64,000 bases of DNA from Cricetomys ansorgei (GCA_026225945.1 JAMJFZ010004075.1:248001-312000); one strand, 5' to 3'. Shown: positions 12,470 through 25,239, counted from the stretch's first letter. Notes: a model not told the origin generated them from the sequence alone. Program-made: numbers and translations.

Positions 12470-12612
12470 GACATCTGTAAATCATGCCCTGGTCCCATGT
12501 TTCAGGAAAATGAGAATTTTACAGTTTTACAGGATTGTTGTCACGACTGAGTTGATTTATATAAAGCCCAACAGCAGTGCTTAGCAGGAGGCAAATTTTT
12601 ATTCTTAGTGGA
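12470..12612 (-). repeat. Probable MIR fragment, reverse orientation
   Basis: 'CATCTGTAAATCATG', 'GAAAATGAGAATTTTACAG', 'AGGATTGTTGTCACGACTGA' and 'CAGTGCTTAGCAGGAGGC' follow the antisense MIR order. Confidence 0.45.
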
Positions 12613-13772
12613 AGTTAAAATAATAACCATGCTGTATATGAGCTCCACTATTATTGCTATGGCTATTGCTTTTCCCAAGTAAGGAACTTGGGATAATTGT
12701 GTGGCACTCATGTCATGCAGCGCTCCTCAAGGCAGTTTTTAATTACTGAGCCATTTCCTTTAACATTAACTAATGAGAGCATACTCAGCCCGGTGCTCTA
12801 GTTAGATGGATCAGTGCCCTGAGCGTTTCCTGCTCCTTCTCTCTCCTGCGGCTCCCAGGGAGACGCCTGCAGCTCCAAAAATGCTGCAAACCACAGACCT
12901 AGTCCTGTCTGCCTTTAACAGGCTGTGTGACCAGCAGTAGGCCCTCAGTTCCATATTCACAGGCTATTGAGAGCTAGAATCTCGGGTGGCTTCTAAGTGC
13001 CCCAGGAAGATGTGGGGAGGGGCTATGCAGAGGATGTGGAGTGAGGACCAATTCTTCGAAAGCCAGAGTTCACAGTTTCTATCCTAGAATTCCATATGCA
13101 TCTGATGAGTGAGGGCTACTGCTGAAGAGCTATTGGCTACTTTTGGGTAAATACCCAGCAGAGGTACAGATGGGTCCTACGATATGTCTATTTTTAGGTT
13201 TTTTGAGAAACATCCACACTGAATCCCATAGGAGCTGCACTGGATGAACATTCCCACAAGTAGTGTACCTCCTGGGCGGGGTAAGATGGAATCACAATGG
13301 AGTTTTTACTTACATTTCTCTAGCTAGTGATGCTGACTGGTTTGTCTTTAGTTCTCAGCTGATCGTACTTTTAAAACCTGTCCATTTCGTTAGCCCACCT
13401 GTTACATGAGTTACTTATTATTTTTGATGTTTGGTTTTTGTGTGTGTTCTTTGTGTCACAGAGATACTTGCATATCAATGCTTACTGAGGCATTATTCAA
13501 AGCAGCTAAGCTACGAAACCAACCTAGGCGTCCATCAACAGAAGAATGGCTAAAAAAATGCCATTTATAAACTCAATGGAATTCTTCTCACACATAGAGG
13601 AGAATGAAGTTATGATGTCTGCAGAAAAAAATGGACATTCGAGAAGATAGTCACACTAGATGAATTAAGTTGGTTTCAGAAAAATAACAAGTACTTCATC
13701 TTTTTTCTTAATTGTAGGCCCTAGACTGTGGAAAAGTAAAGCCATATACACAGAGAATACATGAGAACAGAA

Positions 13773-13857
13773 GCAGAGAGAGAAAAAGAGAGTCAGAGAA
13801 AGAGAGAGAGCAAGAGAGAGAGAAAGAGAGAGAGTGAGAGAGAGAGAGAGAGAGAAG
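13773..13857 (+). repeat. (GA)n purine tract
   Basis: An almost pure A/G stretch with long GAGAGA runs, part of the L1 3' UTR-like region. Confidence 0.93.
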
Positions 13858-13864
13858 CAAATGA

Positions 13865-13972
13865 CAGTGTGGAGTAATGAGAAAAAGGAGGGTAGAAGGA
13901 TCTAGAAGAAATACAAGTGGCAGTGTGGAGTAATGAGAAAAAGGAGGGTAGAAGGATCTAGAAGAAATACAC
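13865..13972 (+). repeat. 56-bp tandem duplication
   Basis: Two copies of a 56-bp unit start at 13865 and 13921 with CAGTGTGGAGTAATGAGAAA. The first 51 bases are identical, so the duplication looks recent relative to the surrounding old L1. Confidence 0.93.
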
Positions 13973-16084
13973 TTAAAGTACCTTATATACTTGCATGAAA
14001 GCTGCCTTTTGTGACCAAGTATAATAAGCTTTTAAAAGGCAAATTATAGGTTTTTTTTCTAAAGCTTTTAAAAATAGCTTTGCCTAGATGAACGCCAAGG
14101 TTCCTTCCACTGCAGTTGCTCAGTAGGTGCTCAGATGTTTATGAAGCTGGTTCACTGAACCAAAGATGCAGAAGTCAATCTGTGGATCAAGGCATCAAAT
14201 CTCAGATCCAAGGCCACTGAGAAAGAACAGTTTGAAGTTCCAAGGCACTGTGCAGTGTGAGGTGTCTTCATCTCAACCAGAGATGAAGGGGCGCTTCTGT
14301 TGCAGGCATCTTACCGTCGTGTGTTGGGCGTCTTGTTTATGGAGAGCTAACTCTATGGACAAGAAGCACGATCATAACTGGAACATTTCTTAAACAGGAT
14401 ATGCTGTAGCAGTTCCCTTGCTGGTTAGTGATTTCTGAAAATATCCTTTTCAAATTAAGCAACAATTATGACGTGTTGTCATGGTTAGAAGTAGATGGGA
14501 AATCGATCTCAGAAGCACTTCGTTCACTTGATCGGAACAATGTGTGAGGTAAATAAAATCACCGCTTTCTCTCTGGACAGAAAACCTGTACTGATTAATG
14601 AGTCTGTAGGATATGTTTAAAACTTGGATCAGCCTAATATTTAGGTCTCGTTCCCTACTTTCTGAAAGTAAAGGAAATACAGATGTTTATAAACACACAT
14701 AAATACACACAGAAAAATGTTTCCTTATATCATTCTGATAGTAATTAATATGTAACAGCAGGGCTTGACTCCCCTGCAAGCTTCGCATTTTCTGAGTTGA
14801 AGACGACCCGTGAGTTTTCTCACCGATTCTGTGTCTTGTCTCCGTTCATGGTTGCCTCTACTATGCCGCTGCGTGTTAATCACAGTATGCTTTCCATAGT
14901 GGCACCGCTGTCGTATGTTAGCATGGAGCCGTGTCACCTATTAACACTTCAGCATGGACTGTTACATCATTATTTTCAGATAGTGGAAGCTTGATTAGTG
15001 ACACTAGGGCACAGGAACAATTCCATGGAGGACAGAAATCAGGTCCACAGCACGGAGTGAGAAGGCTCATCCGCAAGGCGCCAGAGTGGGGAATGTCAGG
15101 AGCCAGGAGGTCCTGTTGAGTCCAGCGAAGACTGAGATATTGACCAAAGGGTGTCCTATTGGGGCGTAATGAGGAGACCCAGGTTCGTCCTCTCAGGACT
15201 TACCCAGTGTGTTGTGTGTAATCTGTCTCCAGCAGATGTCGGCAGAATCGAATTATTTTTGTCCTAGGGTGATTTGGGCAAAAGTAAAGATTTAATGTTA
15301 ATATGCTTTTACACAGTAAATGTATTTTGTATGAGTTATTTTCTAAAATCAAGTTTCTCAAGGAACAAATTATTTTCTAATTTCATTTTAATAGTATATT
15401 TCACCTCAAAAGAATTCTTTTGAAGGAAAAACAGTTCACATATAGAGAACAAATGATTCTTCCTTTAATAAGGCATTTCCAGTTATAGCCATTGAATAAC
15501 AAATCTGCTGTGAGCATGCTGGTTTTCTTAGAGTTCCATATGCACAGCTCTGATTAGGAGAAGAGATACATATCTCCTGCAAATGGTGAATTACACCCAG
15601 TGGGGGAAAGTGTATTTTATTCTGACAGGTTTTTTTTTTAATTATAAAAGCTCTGATTAGCCCTCATTTTTGGAAATATTCATTAAAATTTTTTCCATTA
15701 ACTCTCCATGTTACAGTGACCATTATTTTAAAAAAATCTTAAAAGTCCTTTAACAATTTATATCCGTCCGTACTGCTAACAGACTCTACAAAACACTTTG
15801 TGCCAACGTCTGGAGACGTTAATAAGCCTCCTTCCCATGCTCCCATCCAGCTTGCTCACACCTGCTGTTTCTAGATTAAGCCTACAAATAATTCCAGTGT
15901 CTTTATAAAGCAAGACCTGAAGGGGATGAGCGGCCCAGGAGATTGGTTCATGCCTTCTTCTGTCGTTTACTTACATTATTATTTTTAAAGCTGTACCTGC
16001 AGATTTGAACTTATTTTTTAAAAAATGCTTTAATATCAAATATATTACAGCATTTAAATTAACTTTTTCCTACTCAATTTCCAG

Positions 16085-16155
16085 GGCTACTGCGACACAC
16101 AGGGGCCAGGTGATTTTCAAAGATGCATTAGCCCAGCAATTGTGTGAACAAGGAG
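16085..16155 (+). CDS. Reln: Reln coding exon 3 (end of reeler domain)
   Basis: This 71-nt exon completes a methionine codon with its first base, encodes 23 residues beginning [13 protein letters not shown] and ending QQLCEQG, and leaves one G for the next codon (phase 2 in, 1 out). In reelin this is about residues 158-181, the C-terminal end of the N-terminal reeler/F-spondin-like domain. From memory of the family, the cysteine in QQLCEQG is the one that pairs with an upstream cysteine to close the domain. The acceptor is TTTCCAG at 16078-16084 with only a modest pyrimidine tract. The donor is GTAAGA from 16156. The frame also happens to be open for about 80 bases upstream and 110 bases downstream, so an isolated ORF call would overshoot both ends. 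The residues match human reelin as I recall it. Confidence 0.96.
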
Positions 16156-19139
16156 GTAAGATCACGTTTGACTTCTTTATTTCAGTTGTGTCTAGATTAT
16201 TCACGGCAGGTCCTGTGCCTTATGCACTGAGCTATCATGTCACTAGTTACTGGATCATGATGTTTTAAAATTGAATTAATCACTGCATATCCCTGCTAAT
16301 GATTTATTTATGAGTTATTGATAAAGGTTAACAGACTTCTGAACATATTCTCTTTGAGCAAACAAACCCAAAGAAAATTTATCCTATTTTCATAATGTTT
16401 TCTCTTGAGTGACTTTTAGTTGTTCTAGAAGTGACAAATTTTGATAGTAATTGTAAAATTGAACAAAAATTTATTCCCTTTAGTTTACCACTTAAGTTCC
16501 TAGTCAAATGTGTTTCTGATTTTTACTTGACATTCTAATATCTATGACCTTGCTTCAGTTGGTCTTAAGACTTACAAATAGTGCCTCCGTTTTGTATAAT
16601 ATCAAATAAGTGTAACAGTGCTCAGAGACATTAAGTGGCTGCAGTGAGACTGCTTGATATCCACCCAGACGCTTACCCTCTCCAAACGCTCAGATGCCGA
16701 CATGTGTGCACGCTGCAGCGAGAAGCTGGGATGAGGGTCTGTGCCTCCATACAAGCCTGGTCCTCCCATCAACTGAGCCCCATTGTATCCTTGACCACTT
16801 CCATAGACTTCTCCCTGTACACTGGTGGGCAATGGGCTGAGACTGAGCTTCTCAAGTACAAGGTCATTCTTGTTAAATGGCCACTCAGATTTTTGAACCA
16901 TACAACTTAGTTTCAGTCATATATACATTTCTGAATTATGCATCGTGATAAAAAACAAACGTTTCAAGAGTACACTTGAAACTAATATTTATAAATGCTA
17001 CTCTGTTTTCACTGATCTTCTAAACATATGGTCAGTTTTTGTTCAGAAAAATAATATTTGGGAGGATCTAACTTAAGAATTACATTATTGAATTTGAAAG
17101 ATAACTTCTATTAATTTTTTTTTTTTGCTAGAGAAAGCCAATAAGCTAAGGAGAAAATGAGAAAAAATATAATAATTTTTAAATGCCTAAGAAAATAAGA
17201 TTTGTCATAAATTGCTTTTATACCTACATATTTAAATAGACATAATCAGTATGATTTTACATAAGTAATGTGGTATTTGATAATATGTTACTGTCAAACT
17301 TCTAATTATTTGCTTATAAATTCTTCACTCAGAAAACTCATCTCCATAATTTCAAAAGCCTGTTTTCAGTGATTAAAATTGACTTTTCTTCTATGACTTT
17401 CAAGAATGCAGACATTGAAAATATGCCTTCATATGTGAACTCGGGAACTATCACAATGTAAATCTTTTTCTATATTATGACAATGTTCATTTAAAGCATT
17501 AAATACCACAAAACAGGGAACATCAACATCCTGAAAATTCCATAACGTCGAAAAAGATGTGTCCAATTCACATTTACCAGTTCCTAAAATCTAAATTATC
17601 TTAAGCCTAACAGTTTCAAGTATTTTGTATTATAATTGGGTTAGACTATTGGAAATAAAATCTAAGAAAATTAATGGGAAAAATTCTCAATGAGTGAGAG
17701 CAAAACCCATCTTATCTCGTAGTATTGCACATGCACACAATTTACGTCTGGTAGATATGATGTTCTTACAACATAGCCCAGGACCCCAGGGAGAACTCTG
17801 AGCGCTTCAGCAGCACATAATCCACAGAAAATCGCATTGGCTGAACCCAGACAAGGAAGGGAATCCTACGGAGGATGACGGCTTCATGCTGTCAGGAAAA
17901 TAACTGATGCTGTAAACCATGCATTTATTTTGGTTCTTTCTGCTTTTAATTAGAACATTATTTTCTCAAATAAAGTGATATAATTTTACATGCAGTGATT
18001 TTCTACATACTTCATGAAGAATACCCAATGAATTTCTGAAAGAAAAAAATAGCCTTCCCTATATACCACAGCACAGGGCCTTCCATCCATAACATGTTTT
18101 ATTTTGTTGGTCCTAATTAAACTAAGCAATTCACACAGTGCAAATTTTGTAGTGGGAAGCTTTGGGAAGCAGAATCTTTTGAAGACAGTATTATAGGCTA
18201 ATCATATTGAGAGAGTAGAAGTATCAGGTGGGTCAGCTGCCTTGGTCCCTTTCCTTGGGAAGACTATTCTGCAGATGCAGTACCAGCAGCTGCCAGATTT
18301 CTGCCTGGCCTCACAGTCCTTCAGTTTGCACCTCACCTCTCCTACCCTCCTCTCAGTCCTTAAAGCCGCTGAGTGGCCTCATTCTGTATGCTCAATGCTA
18401 CTTGCACCCAAAACATCCCTTTTTCCCTTGCCCGGATTAACCTTTTATGTCTTTTGTTCTGGCTGACCCAGGCTTTCAGATATGAGTGCAAGAAAAGGAG
18501 ACATATGGCTTGGCAGCAATAAAGCTGTGTCTGTGTTCATGCACAATTAAGAAGTAGAAGGTGTTTCCGTCTCCATCCATTGTGGTCACAGGGTGGCCTT
18601 GTCTGAGGCTCACATCTCTAAGGTTCTTTATGTTCTGCAGAGAACACTGAGGTCCAGCTGCAAGGGCTATGCCAGCTGCTGGATGTCAGGGGCTGCGCGT
18701 CTCCCTCAAGGCTGGGGAGAGAAAGCTAGTGAGCAGCCATTGACTTACAAGTCCTTTGCGATTAGCGATGTGGTTGGAACTCTGACCTCCCCCTCTGAGG
18801 CTGGCACAGAGGCCAGGTTCAGCAATTAGAGTGAGAAGGCTCCTGCTGGAGCAAAGGCTCAAGCAAGGGCAGCTGATGTGAAATATCACCCATGAGCTGC
18901 TCAGTATGCAGAGAATGTGATTCTTTTCTTCTTGAGCTTGCCTGTGTTTTCTAAAATTTTATAATGAAATTATATGATTTGAGTTCTAAGAAAATAACAC
19001 AAATTCTCCCTACCACCAGAGTACAAAAGCAGGTGAACTAAATGGTTTCTCAAGAACTGATGTCTCCCCAATGTGACGACTCTCCTGACTCTCATTATGG
19101 CCTCTCTCCATTGTGTCCTAATTATCTGCTGTACGTTCA

Positions 19140-19240
19140 TTTCCCTCACCTGGGAGCTTTTGGAAAGAGGAATCATGCCTTAATTTTTCTTTTTCTTTAA
19201 CACATAATAAACTTGGCTTAAAGCATGTACTTAATAAATG
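19140..19240 (-). repeat. Possible old SINE/LINE2 tail fragment
   Basis: 'GGAAAGAGGAATCATGCCTT' followed by 'GCATGTACTTAATAAATGATGA' resembles the shared MIR/L2 3' end (…ggtgctcaataaatg…). Weak evidence. Confidence 0.3.
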
Positions 19241-19407
19241 ATGAGGAATCAATGGAAAGGATTTACTCTTGAAAACCCACTGCCTCTCCTGAGAAGTCCC
19301 CTCTGAACATTTCCTCTAGGGCACAGCCTGGCTATCAGAAAACAGTGGTGCTTACACTGATCTTGGTCGTAAAACGTAGGTTCTGTCGTATTAAAAATCT
19401 GAAAGTT

Positions 19408-19753
19408 AGCCGTGGAGAAAGGATTTAGTCAGTGATGTGCCTGCCATTGCAAACAGGAGAACCTACGTTCAGGTCCACAGCACCCACAAAACAAGCCAAG
19501 CACGGATGACTCTGCAATTCGAGCATTGGGGTAGCCGAAGACAGAGACAGGGAATCCTTAGAGTTACTGGCCAGCCAGCCTTCCTGAATCAGTGAGGTTA
19601 AAGTTCAGAGAGAGACTGTAAGTCTCAGATGTAAGGTGGAGGATAATCAAAAAGACGTCTGACATTGATTCTGGCCCTTATACCCAGGTATGTGCATATG
19701 CATTCATACCCACATAGATGTACATATGTACATATTATGCATATGTACACATG
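19408..19753 (+). repeat. B4 SINE
   Basis: It has the fusion layout of B4: an ID-like head (TTTAGTCAGTGATGTGCCTG), then a B1-like middle (GCACGGATGACTCTGCAATT, 'CTGGCCAGCCAGCCTTCCTG') and a CA/TA-rich tail with 'CATACCCACATAGATG'. Confidence 0.8.
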
Positions 19754-20169
19754 GTGCATGTGTCCATGGTGAAGCACTGTTAGAGGCGATCAAAGTAAAG
19801 AAAGTGGGCTGGAGACTTGGGAGGAAGTGGAAGAGATCGTTCCTGTACAAGAATGATTGTTAGGTAATCTAGAAAGAGAGGGAGTCCTAAAATATTCTGA
19901 ATCACATAAAATCAGCAGTTATTACACAGCCTACGCTGTCCTCAGACCTGCTGGGTCCTCCAGTCCAACTGGTCCACTGTCCTGCTGGTCCACTCGCCAA
20001 CTACGTGTTGTGATCACAGTCTTATGTCACCACCTAGCTCCAAGTAGATTTTTTTTATTTAAGAAATTAAACTTTGAAATTTCACATGAATTACATACAC
20101 CTCAATAAAAAAAAAATCACCATTGCCAAAATTCTACGCAAACATAAGGGAAATTCTTATTCTTTAGAG

Positions 20170-20398
20170 CAGAGGTTCTCAACTTCCTATATAAAAGGCT
20201 GCAACCCTTTCACAAAGTTCCTCATGTTGTGGTGACACCCAACCATAAAACCATTTTGTTTCTACTTCGTAACTGTCATTTTGCTACTGTTATGAATCGT
20301 AGCGTAGATATCTGACATGCAGATGATTGTAGCGTCCCCTGTGGAAGAGTCATCCGATTCCCCCACAGGGGATGTGACCCACAGGCTGAGAGCCACTG
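20170..20398 (+). mobile_element. hAT-Charlie-type MITE (URR1-like)
   Basis: The element starts CAGAGGTTCTCAAC and ends GGCTGAGAGCCACTG, giving imperfect terminal inverted repeats of the hAT 'CAGTGGTTCTCAACC' kind. It is flanked by 8-bp direct repeats, CTTTAGAG (20162-20169) and CTCTAGAG (20399-20406), one mismatch. The body, such as 'AGTTCCTCATGTTGTGGTGA', matches a common rodent non-autonomous element I know as URR1. It has no transposase. Confidence 0.85.
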
Positions 20399-20976
20399 CT
20401 CTAGAGGGTTATAAATCAAGAGTCCAGTCAAGCCGATGTGAGTCGGTCACCATAGCTGCCTGTGGGCCAGTTGTGCACACAAATCACGGCCAAGGCTGGA
20501 GCACGGAGAGTAACAGTGTGTGAATACGTTCACTGGCCTCTGAGCTTCTCAGCATGCCCTCTGCAACCTTGACTATTTAGCAGGGCCAGTTGGCAGGTGT
20601 GGCAGTCTGGCAGCAGTCACGCCCCGTAGAACCCACAAAGGGTGCATGACATTTATAAACCTGCTGGGTCGATGGCAGTGGCTGAAGCTGGATCCGAAGG
20701 TCAGGAATACAGCTGATGCAGTTCTGCCCTCCACCACCCTCGGGACCGGGTGGTAAACTGTGTGGAGATGCTCTCTCTGGGCACTGGGTTAGGGTCAAAA
20801 GCTCTATTGTTTCCTCCAGACCTCAGATTCTTTCATTTTTAAATCATTTATACTAAAGATCATGGTAATGTAAACTGTGAGATAAAATGGAGGTAAAAGT
20901 TGAATAATCAAATCCATAAAGTAAACAGGGTATTTAACTTAGATGCATTTCTCAAAAACTTTAAATGTACCTATTA

Positions 20977-21047
20977 GGGTTGGGGGGTTATCTCAGTTGT
21001 AGAGCTAATATGATGGTATGGCTAAGACCCTAGGTCAATTCCTGCAG
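20977..21047 (+). repeat. ID element
   Basis: The alanine-tRNA-derived head 'GGGTTATCTCAGTTGTAGAG' and 'CCCTAGGTCAATTCCTGCA' in order are those of the rodent ID SINE. Diverged. Confidence 0.75.
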
Positions 21048-22967
21048 TGCAATCAATCGGTCAATCAGTGATACTTTAAATATCATTAATAAATATTTTT
21101 TCTAATAGCCTAAAATGCAAAATCTTTATTAAACCAGTCATCTTTCACAGTAGAAATTGTGGTTTGCCACACATGCTTCATTGTTGAAAGGGAAACTGAC
21201 TCACCCGAATGTTCCCAGTGTTGAACAGTTGCATGTCAAAGACATGTTTCCCCATGGCTGTTTGAGCAGCTACAACTCTTGTGCCTGGCACCCCCAGCCT
21301 TGTGATTTACACACAGAGAGCTGTTCAGGAGGCTAAGGAAACTATTCAGGAGCCACAGTCTTGCTTCAAGGTCTGAGAAAGTACAAATGGGGGAGAGAAA
21401 TGAGGCCCTCCTGGGGCTTTGACAGATACAGTGTCCCTGAGCGATCCAAGCCTGCCAAGATTAAGGGGAATGGCAGAACTAGCTCATAGTAAAACTTCTT
21501 GCTAGTGCCCCTGGGTGGGTCTGGATACTTTTTAAATTTCCCGAAAAGGGGCGTTTTAGACTGATCCTGTTTTTTCCAAGGTGATTGAACAAGGATATAA
21601 ACAGCCTTCTTTTCCGTTCTGAGGGCTGTATACATTCCCACTTGACAGCTTTATCTGGTCTAACGTCAAAACACTAAGATTTATGCTTGAAAGGAACTTG
21701 ACATTGGCTGCCTCTGAATGCCCATAGAACCTGCTTTCCACTCATACTGCTATATAACCTGCTCGATTCCCTCATATTTTAAAGGACAGAACCTAGATTT
21801 GAGTGTATATAATTACTTGGGAGCGAAATTGCCATCAGCATACATCAACCATATTTTTATTTTTCCTTGTGAAATATTATTCCGTGTAACTTGTTAATTC
21901 ATTTTTATTTTGATGTATGCATGAAAATACACTTGTATCATATAACAAATTAATATAGGTTTCATAAGTTTTTAAGCACTGGATTGCACTCATGTTAATT
22001 AGCAAATACTCTGTCCTCAGCTGTCATATGTGGTGCTGTATCAGACCCCGGGGAGTTATGGGACAGTGTGGGGCAGATTCATACCCTGTTCTTAAATACT
22101 TTATGACTATAAATGACTAGTCCAAACCCACAACTGAACAACCAAAATATGTGTATAGAAAGCAGTCAGTAGAAAGGAGTCCTGTGGTCTGAGGCCTCAT
22201 AGCTTCAGGGCCTTGCTTTTCAGGAATCCCTTTCTTGGTGGAGTTTAAAATGCTGAGGCCACCAACTTTTGGGACAGGAACCTCATCTTTGCATGCGTCC
22301 CTCTGCCCGTGTTTCTCCCTCGCACTCCAGCCTCTTGGAAGAGCGCCATGTGTCCTCAGGGTCCACTGCTAACCCTGCCGCCTGGCCTCACCGCCAGCGC
22401 ACCACAGGCACTGACATCCACGAGGCACCAGTAGCTGGCTAGGATGCCAGCCGGGCCAGTGTCCCCAGACTTGCACCCCCTGACTTGTGCCCCTCTGTCT
22501 CCCCCATTTCCTCACGATACTTCCACCTCACACAGTTTGTACCGGGGCTGGCAGGAGAGCCCATTTCCGAGCTGCTTCTTACGCTCTTCTGCTGTCTTGG
22601 TGTGGCTCCACACTTGTGGTTTTCCTCTCTGGAACCCCATCCATTTGTTTAGTGCTGACTCAGAGCCAATAAGAGACAGTGACTGAGAACACGGAACTGG
22701 GATCTCTCTCTGCATTTGAACTTGTGATCTGGGATGATGTGGCTGTGACACTCTTCCGAGACTCGATGCCCTCGTCAGTTAAATGGGAAGAATTCCAGTA
22801 CTTGCTTTCCAAGTCATCCCTTCTCACTCGTAAGAGCCTGATCTTCTAGTCTTTATCCAAAAGGAATACAGCGAAGGGATTAAATGCCACTGAGGCATGT
22901 GTAGCATGATGGCTGGCACTTTTATAACCTGAGTGTTCATTGTCACTGTCAGCTATAAGCATGTTTT

Positions 22968-23275
22968 ACTTTTCTTCTCACTGCAACAAAATCTCTGACA
23001 AAAGAAACTTCAGGAATAATGTGTTTGTTTTGCTCCCAGTTTTGAGGTTATGGACCATTGGTGCAGAAAAGATGGCGGCGGGAGCTTGAGGCAGCTGGCC
23101 ACCTTCACAGTCACAGGCAGAGAGAGATGAGTGCCCATGCCCAGCTCACTCTTTCATTTTTATATAATCTGGGCCCCAGCCCATTGAGTGGTTCCACCTG
23201 CATTGAGTTTAGTAGGTCTTCCTGCTTAAATGAACCCAATCTACAAGCTCCTTCATGGATTCTAAATATCACCAA
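22968..23275 (-). mobile_element. MaLR (ORR1-like) LTR, reverse orientation
   Basis: Read backwards this has the layout of rodent ORR1-like LTRs: 'TCAAGACTGTCTACTTGGTG' near the start, a TATATAAAAATG TATA-like box (about 23156-23167 on the - strand), and 'TTTTGTTGCAGTGAG' near the end. The + strand phrase 'CTGCAACAAAATCTCTGACA' is typical of the antisense end. Confidence 0.55.
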
Positions 23276-23647
23276 GTAGACAGTCTTGATCAACTTAGTT
23301 TAGATACCATCTTTGTAGCCTCAACTCAATTCTAACCTGGCCTTTATTTTCCCTGGACTCTGCCCCCTTTTATTGCAGCTCTATGTTTTAGTGATCACCT
23401 CAAACAGTACACAGAAGCCCAGGGGACATGTTTAGCTCACTCCTGTCTGTCTTCCATGCTTCTCTCAGTGTGCTCAAGAGCAACTCATGTCACCCTCTTG
23501 GATTTTCTCAAACTAGCCTTACCTTTCTTCATAACTACTGCCAGCCACTTCTTTGGTTCAGTCTTTCTACCCATTCATTTATCCTTTGACACAAACTGCA
23601 TTTGAAATCATGTGACCCCATCACTCAGCATTAGTCTCCAGACTATC

Positions 23648-23735
23648 CTGCTTCTCTCTCCCTCTCCTCCTCCCCTTCTTCCTCTTCCTGTCTCATCCCT
23701 TCTCTCTCTTTCTGCCCTGCCTTTCTCCTGGTTGC
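23648..23735 (+). repeat. Polypyrimidine tract
   Basis: A run of mostly C and T (CTCTCTCCCTCTCCTCCTCC and similar), low complexity. Confidence 0.85.
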
Positions 23736-24656
23736 TCCCATCTCAGAGTGTTATTTAAATCGGAATCACATGTTCTCGGGCTTCCGGTTAACCTACTACT
23801 GACTTTTCTCATTTGTTCCATGAGTGAACTCTATTTTTTGAGTTCTCGAAGGTCTAGAATTTTTTTAACTGCATAGTAATGTTTTGAAATAATTTATCAA
23901 CAACTTTTATATATGGTTTTAAATTCTTATTTTTGACTCAAAATTTTTGTTCACATCATGATCAATTTTTTGAAAAGTATGTGAAGGTTTCTTCAAAATC
24001 GTGCGTGCGTGAGCATGGTAGGACATTGAGTCACAGGGTTTAGTCATTAAGGTCCTGTTATTGATAGCTCATAAAAGAATCACTCTTACCTGGGAGAGTT
24101 CTCTAAGTCATAAAGATATATTTTTGTTCCAATCCTATTCAATTTATTTTAGATATGGAAGAGGATAAGCTACTGTAAAACACAAATCAAATTGAAGTGG
24201 GGAATGAGAGAGGGAGGGTAGAGAAAAATAATTGCTAATACTGCTGGATTCTGTGTATAATTTAGCTCCTTTAAATATTAAGTAATCTTTTATATTGATC
24301 ATAACTATTTCCTGAATACAGGGAGAAGTATTTTCACTCTAAATTTATAACATTTTTGGAAGTTTAATTATCATACTTGAAGGTCAAATGGTGCTTTATT
24401 GCAATAAAATACAAAAAGTAATAAAGAAATTATTCCTGGGGAGATGAAAGTCTAGGTTCATAGCTCATTAAATACAAACTTCACAGACCATGTCTAATTT
24501 GTCATATTTAGCTTCAGAAATTTAATACATTAGAATTTCAAATTAGGTGAAAAAATACAAGAGGCAAAACTACCTGGGGCCTTCAAGTTCAAAATGATTT
24601 AGAGGTAAAGTCTGGTAGCCTTAATGCCTATATTTGTGTGAATTACTTGTCATCGT

Positions 24657-24692
24657 GTGTATGCATGCGTGTGCATGTGTGCGTGCGCGAGC

Positions 24693-24740
<48 letters not shown>

Positions 24741-24744
24741 GTGT
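24657..24744 (+). repeat. Compound (GC)n/(GT)n alternating tract
   Basis: Alternating purine-pyrimidine sequence: GTGTATGCATGCGTGTGCAT, then about eight GC units (24691-24706), then about fourteen GT units, then GCGTGTGTGT. It is a classic Z-DNA-prone and unstable microsatellite. Confidence 0.96.
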
Positions 24745-25239
24745 AAACACATACTGCTTACCTGATTCAAAGATGATCTTAAGCACTCTATAATATTAAC
24801 AGCTCTATTTCAGATTTCTTTTTTCATTTCGACCCATGAAAGTCTTCATTGTACTGAGTGCTTTGCTCAATAAATTGGCTGAAATTTATTAGTGCTACAG
24901 AGTTTCAGAGTCATATGTTGACTTAAAAGCCTTCTAGAATAAGCCGTTGAAAGTTCAAGAGGGAACCAAATTCAGTCTTGGTCTCCTAGGATGCTGAGGC
25001 TACTGTGATTGCGTGAGATGTACAAACACGTTTCCCCCCCTTGATTTTCACTCTGCCGTGAGTGGCTCAGTTTTCTTTCCTGCCTTTTAAGTGGCAGTAG
25101 TTCCCTAATGAACATCCAGTACAGAGTTCCTCCTAACTCTAATTCAGCCTTGTCCAATAGAAATATAATGTGAGTCCTATGTGCGATTTTAAATATACAT
25201 GGCCACATGTAAGGACCAAAAATAAAATAGTTAATTTAT

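Larger units (their letters stand above)
13130..14035 (+). mobile_element. 5'-inverted truncated L1 insertion
   Basis: The left part (about 13135-13440) reads L1 backwards: 'GGTAAATACCCAGCAGAGG' and 'GAATCCCATAGGAGCTGCAC'. The right part (about 13460-13720) reads L1 forwards: 'GAGGCATTATTCAAAGCAGC', 'AACCTAGGCGTCCATCAACA' and 'GAAGAATGGCTAAAAAAATG'. It is followed by a purine-rich 3' UTR-like tract and ends near 14035. The order and orientation fit the twin-priming inversion common in L1 insertions. No intact reverse-transcriptase frame remains. Confidence 0.6.
1..16084 (+). other. Reln: Reln intron 2 (3' part)
   Basis: This is intronic sequence upstream of the first exon seen here. I looked for the preceding reelin exon, which encodes the reeler-domain core, and did not find it, so the 5' end of this intron lies outside the window. 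It carries B3/B4/B2/B1 SINEs, antisense L1 pieces (2701-3625, 7200-8035), a MaLR-like remnant (8270-8965), a 5'-inverted L1 (13130-14035) and a GT microsatellite. The stretches 1-810, 1200-2400, 5000-6220, 10300-11640, 12620-13120 and 14040-16080 hold no feature I can name. The intron ends in a short pyrimidine-rich tract and CAG before 16085. Confidence 0.9.

Noticed and set aside
16005..16268. 87-codon open frame through exon 3
   Set aside because: Only the middle part, 16085-16155, is coding. The flanks are intron that happens to lack stops, and both splice sites are good.
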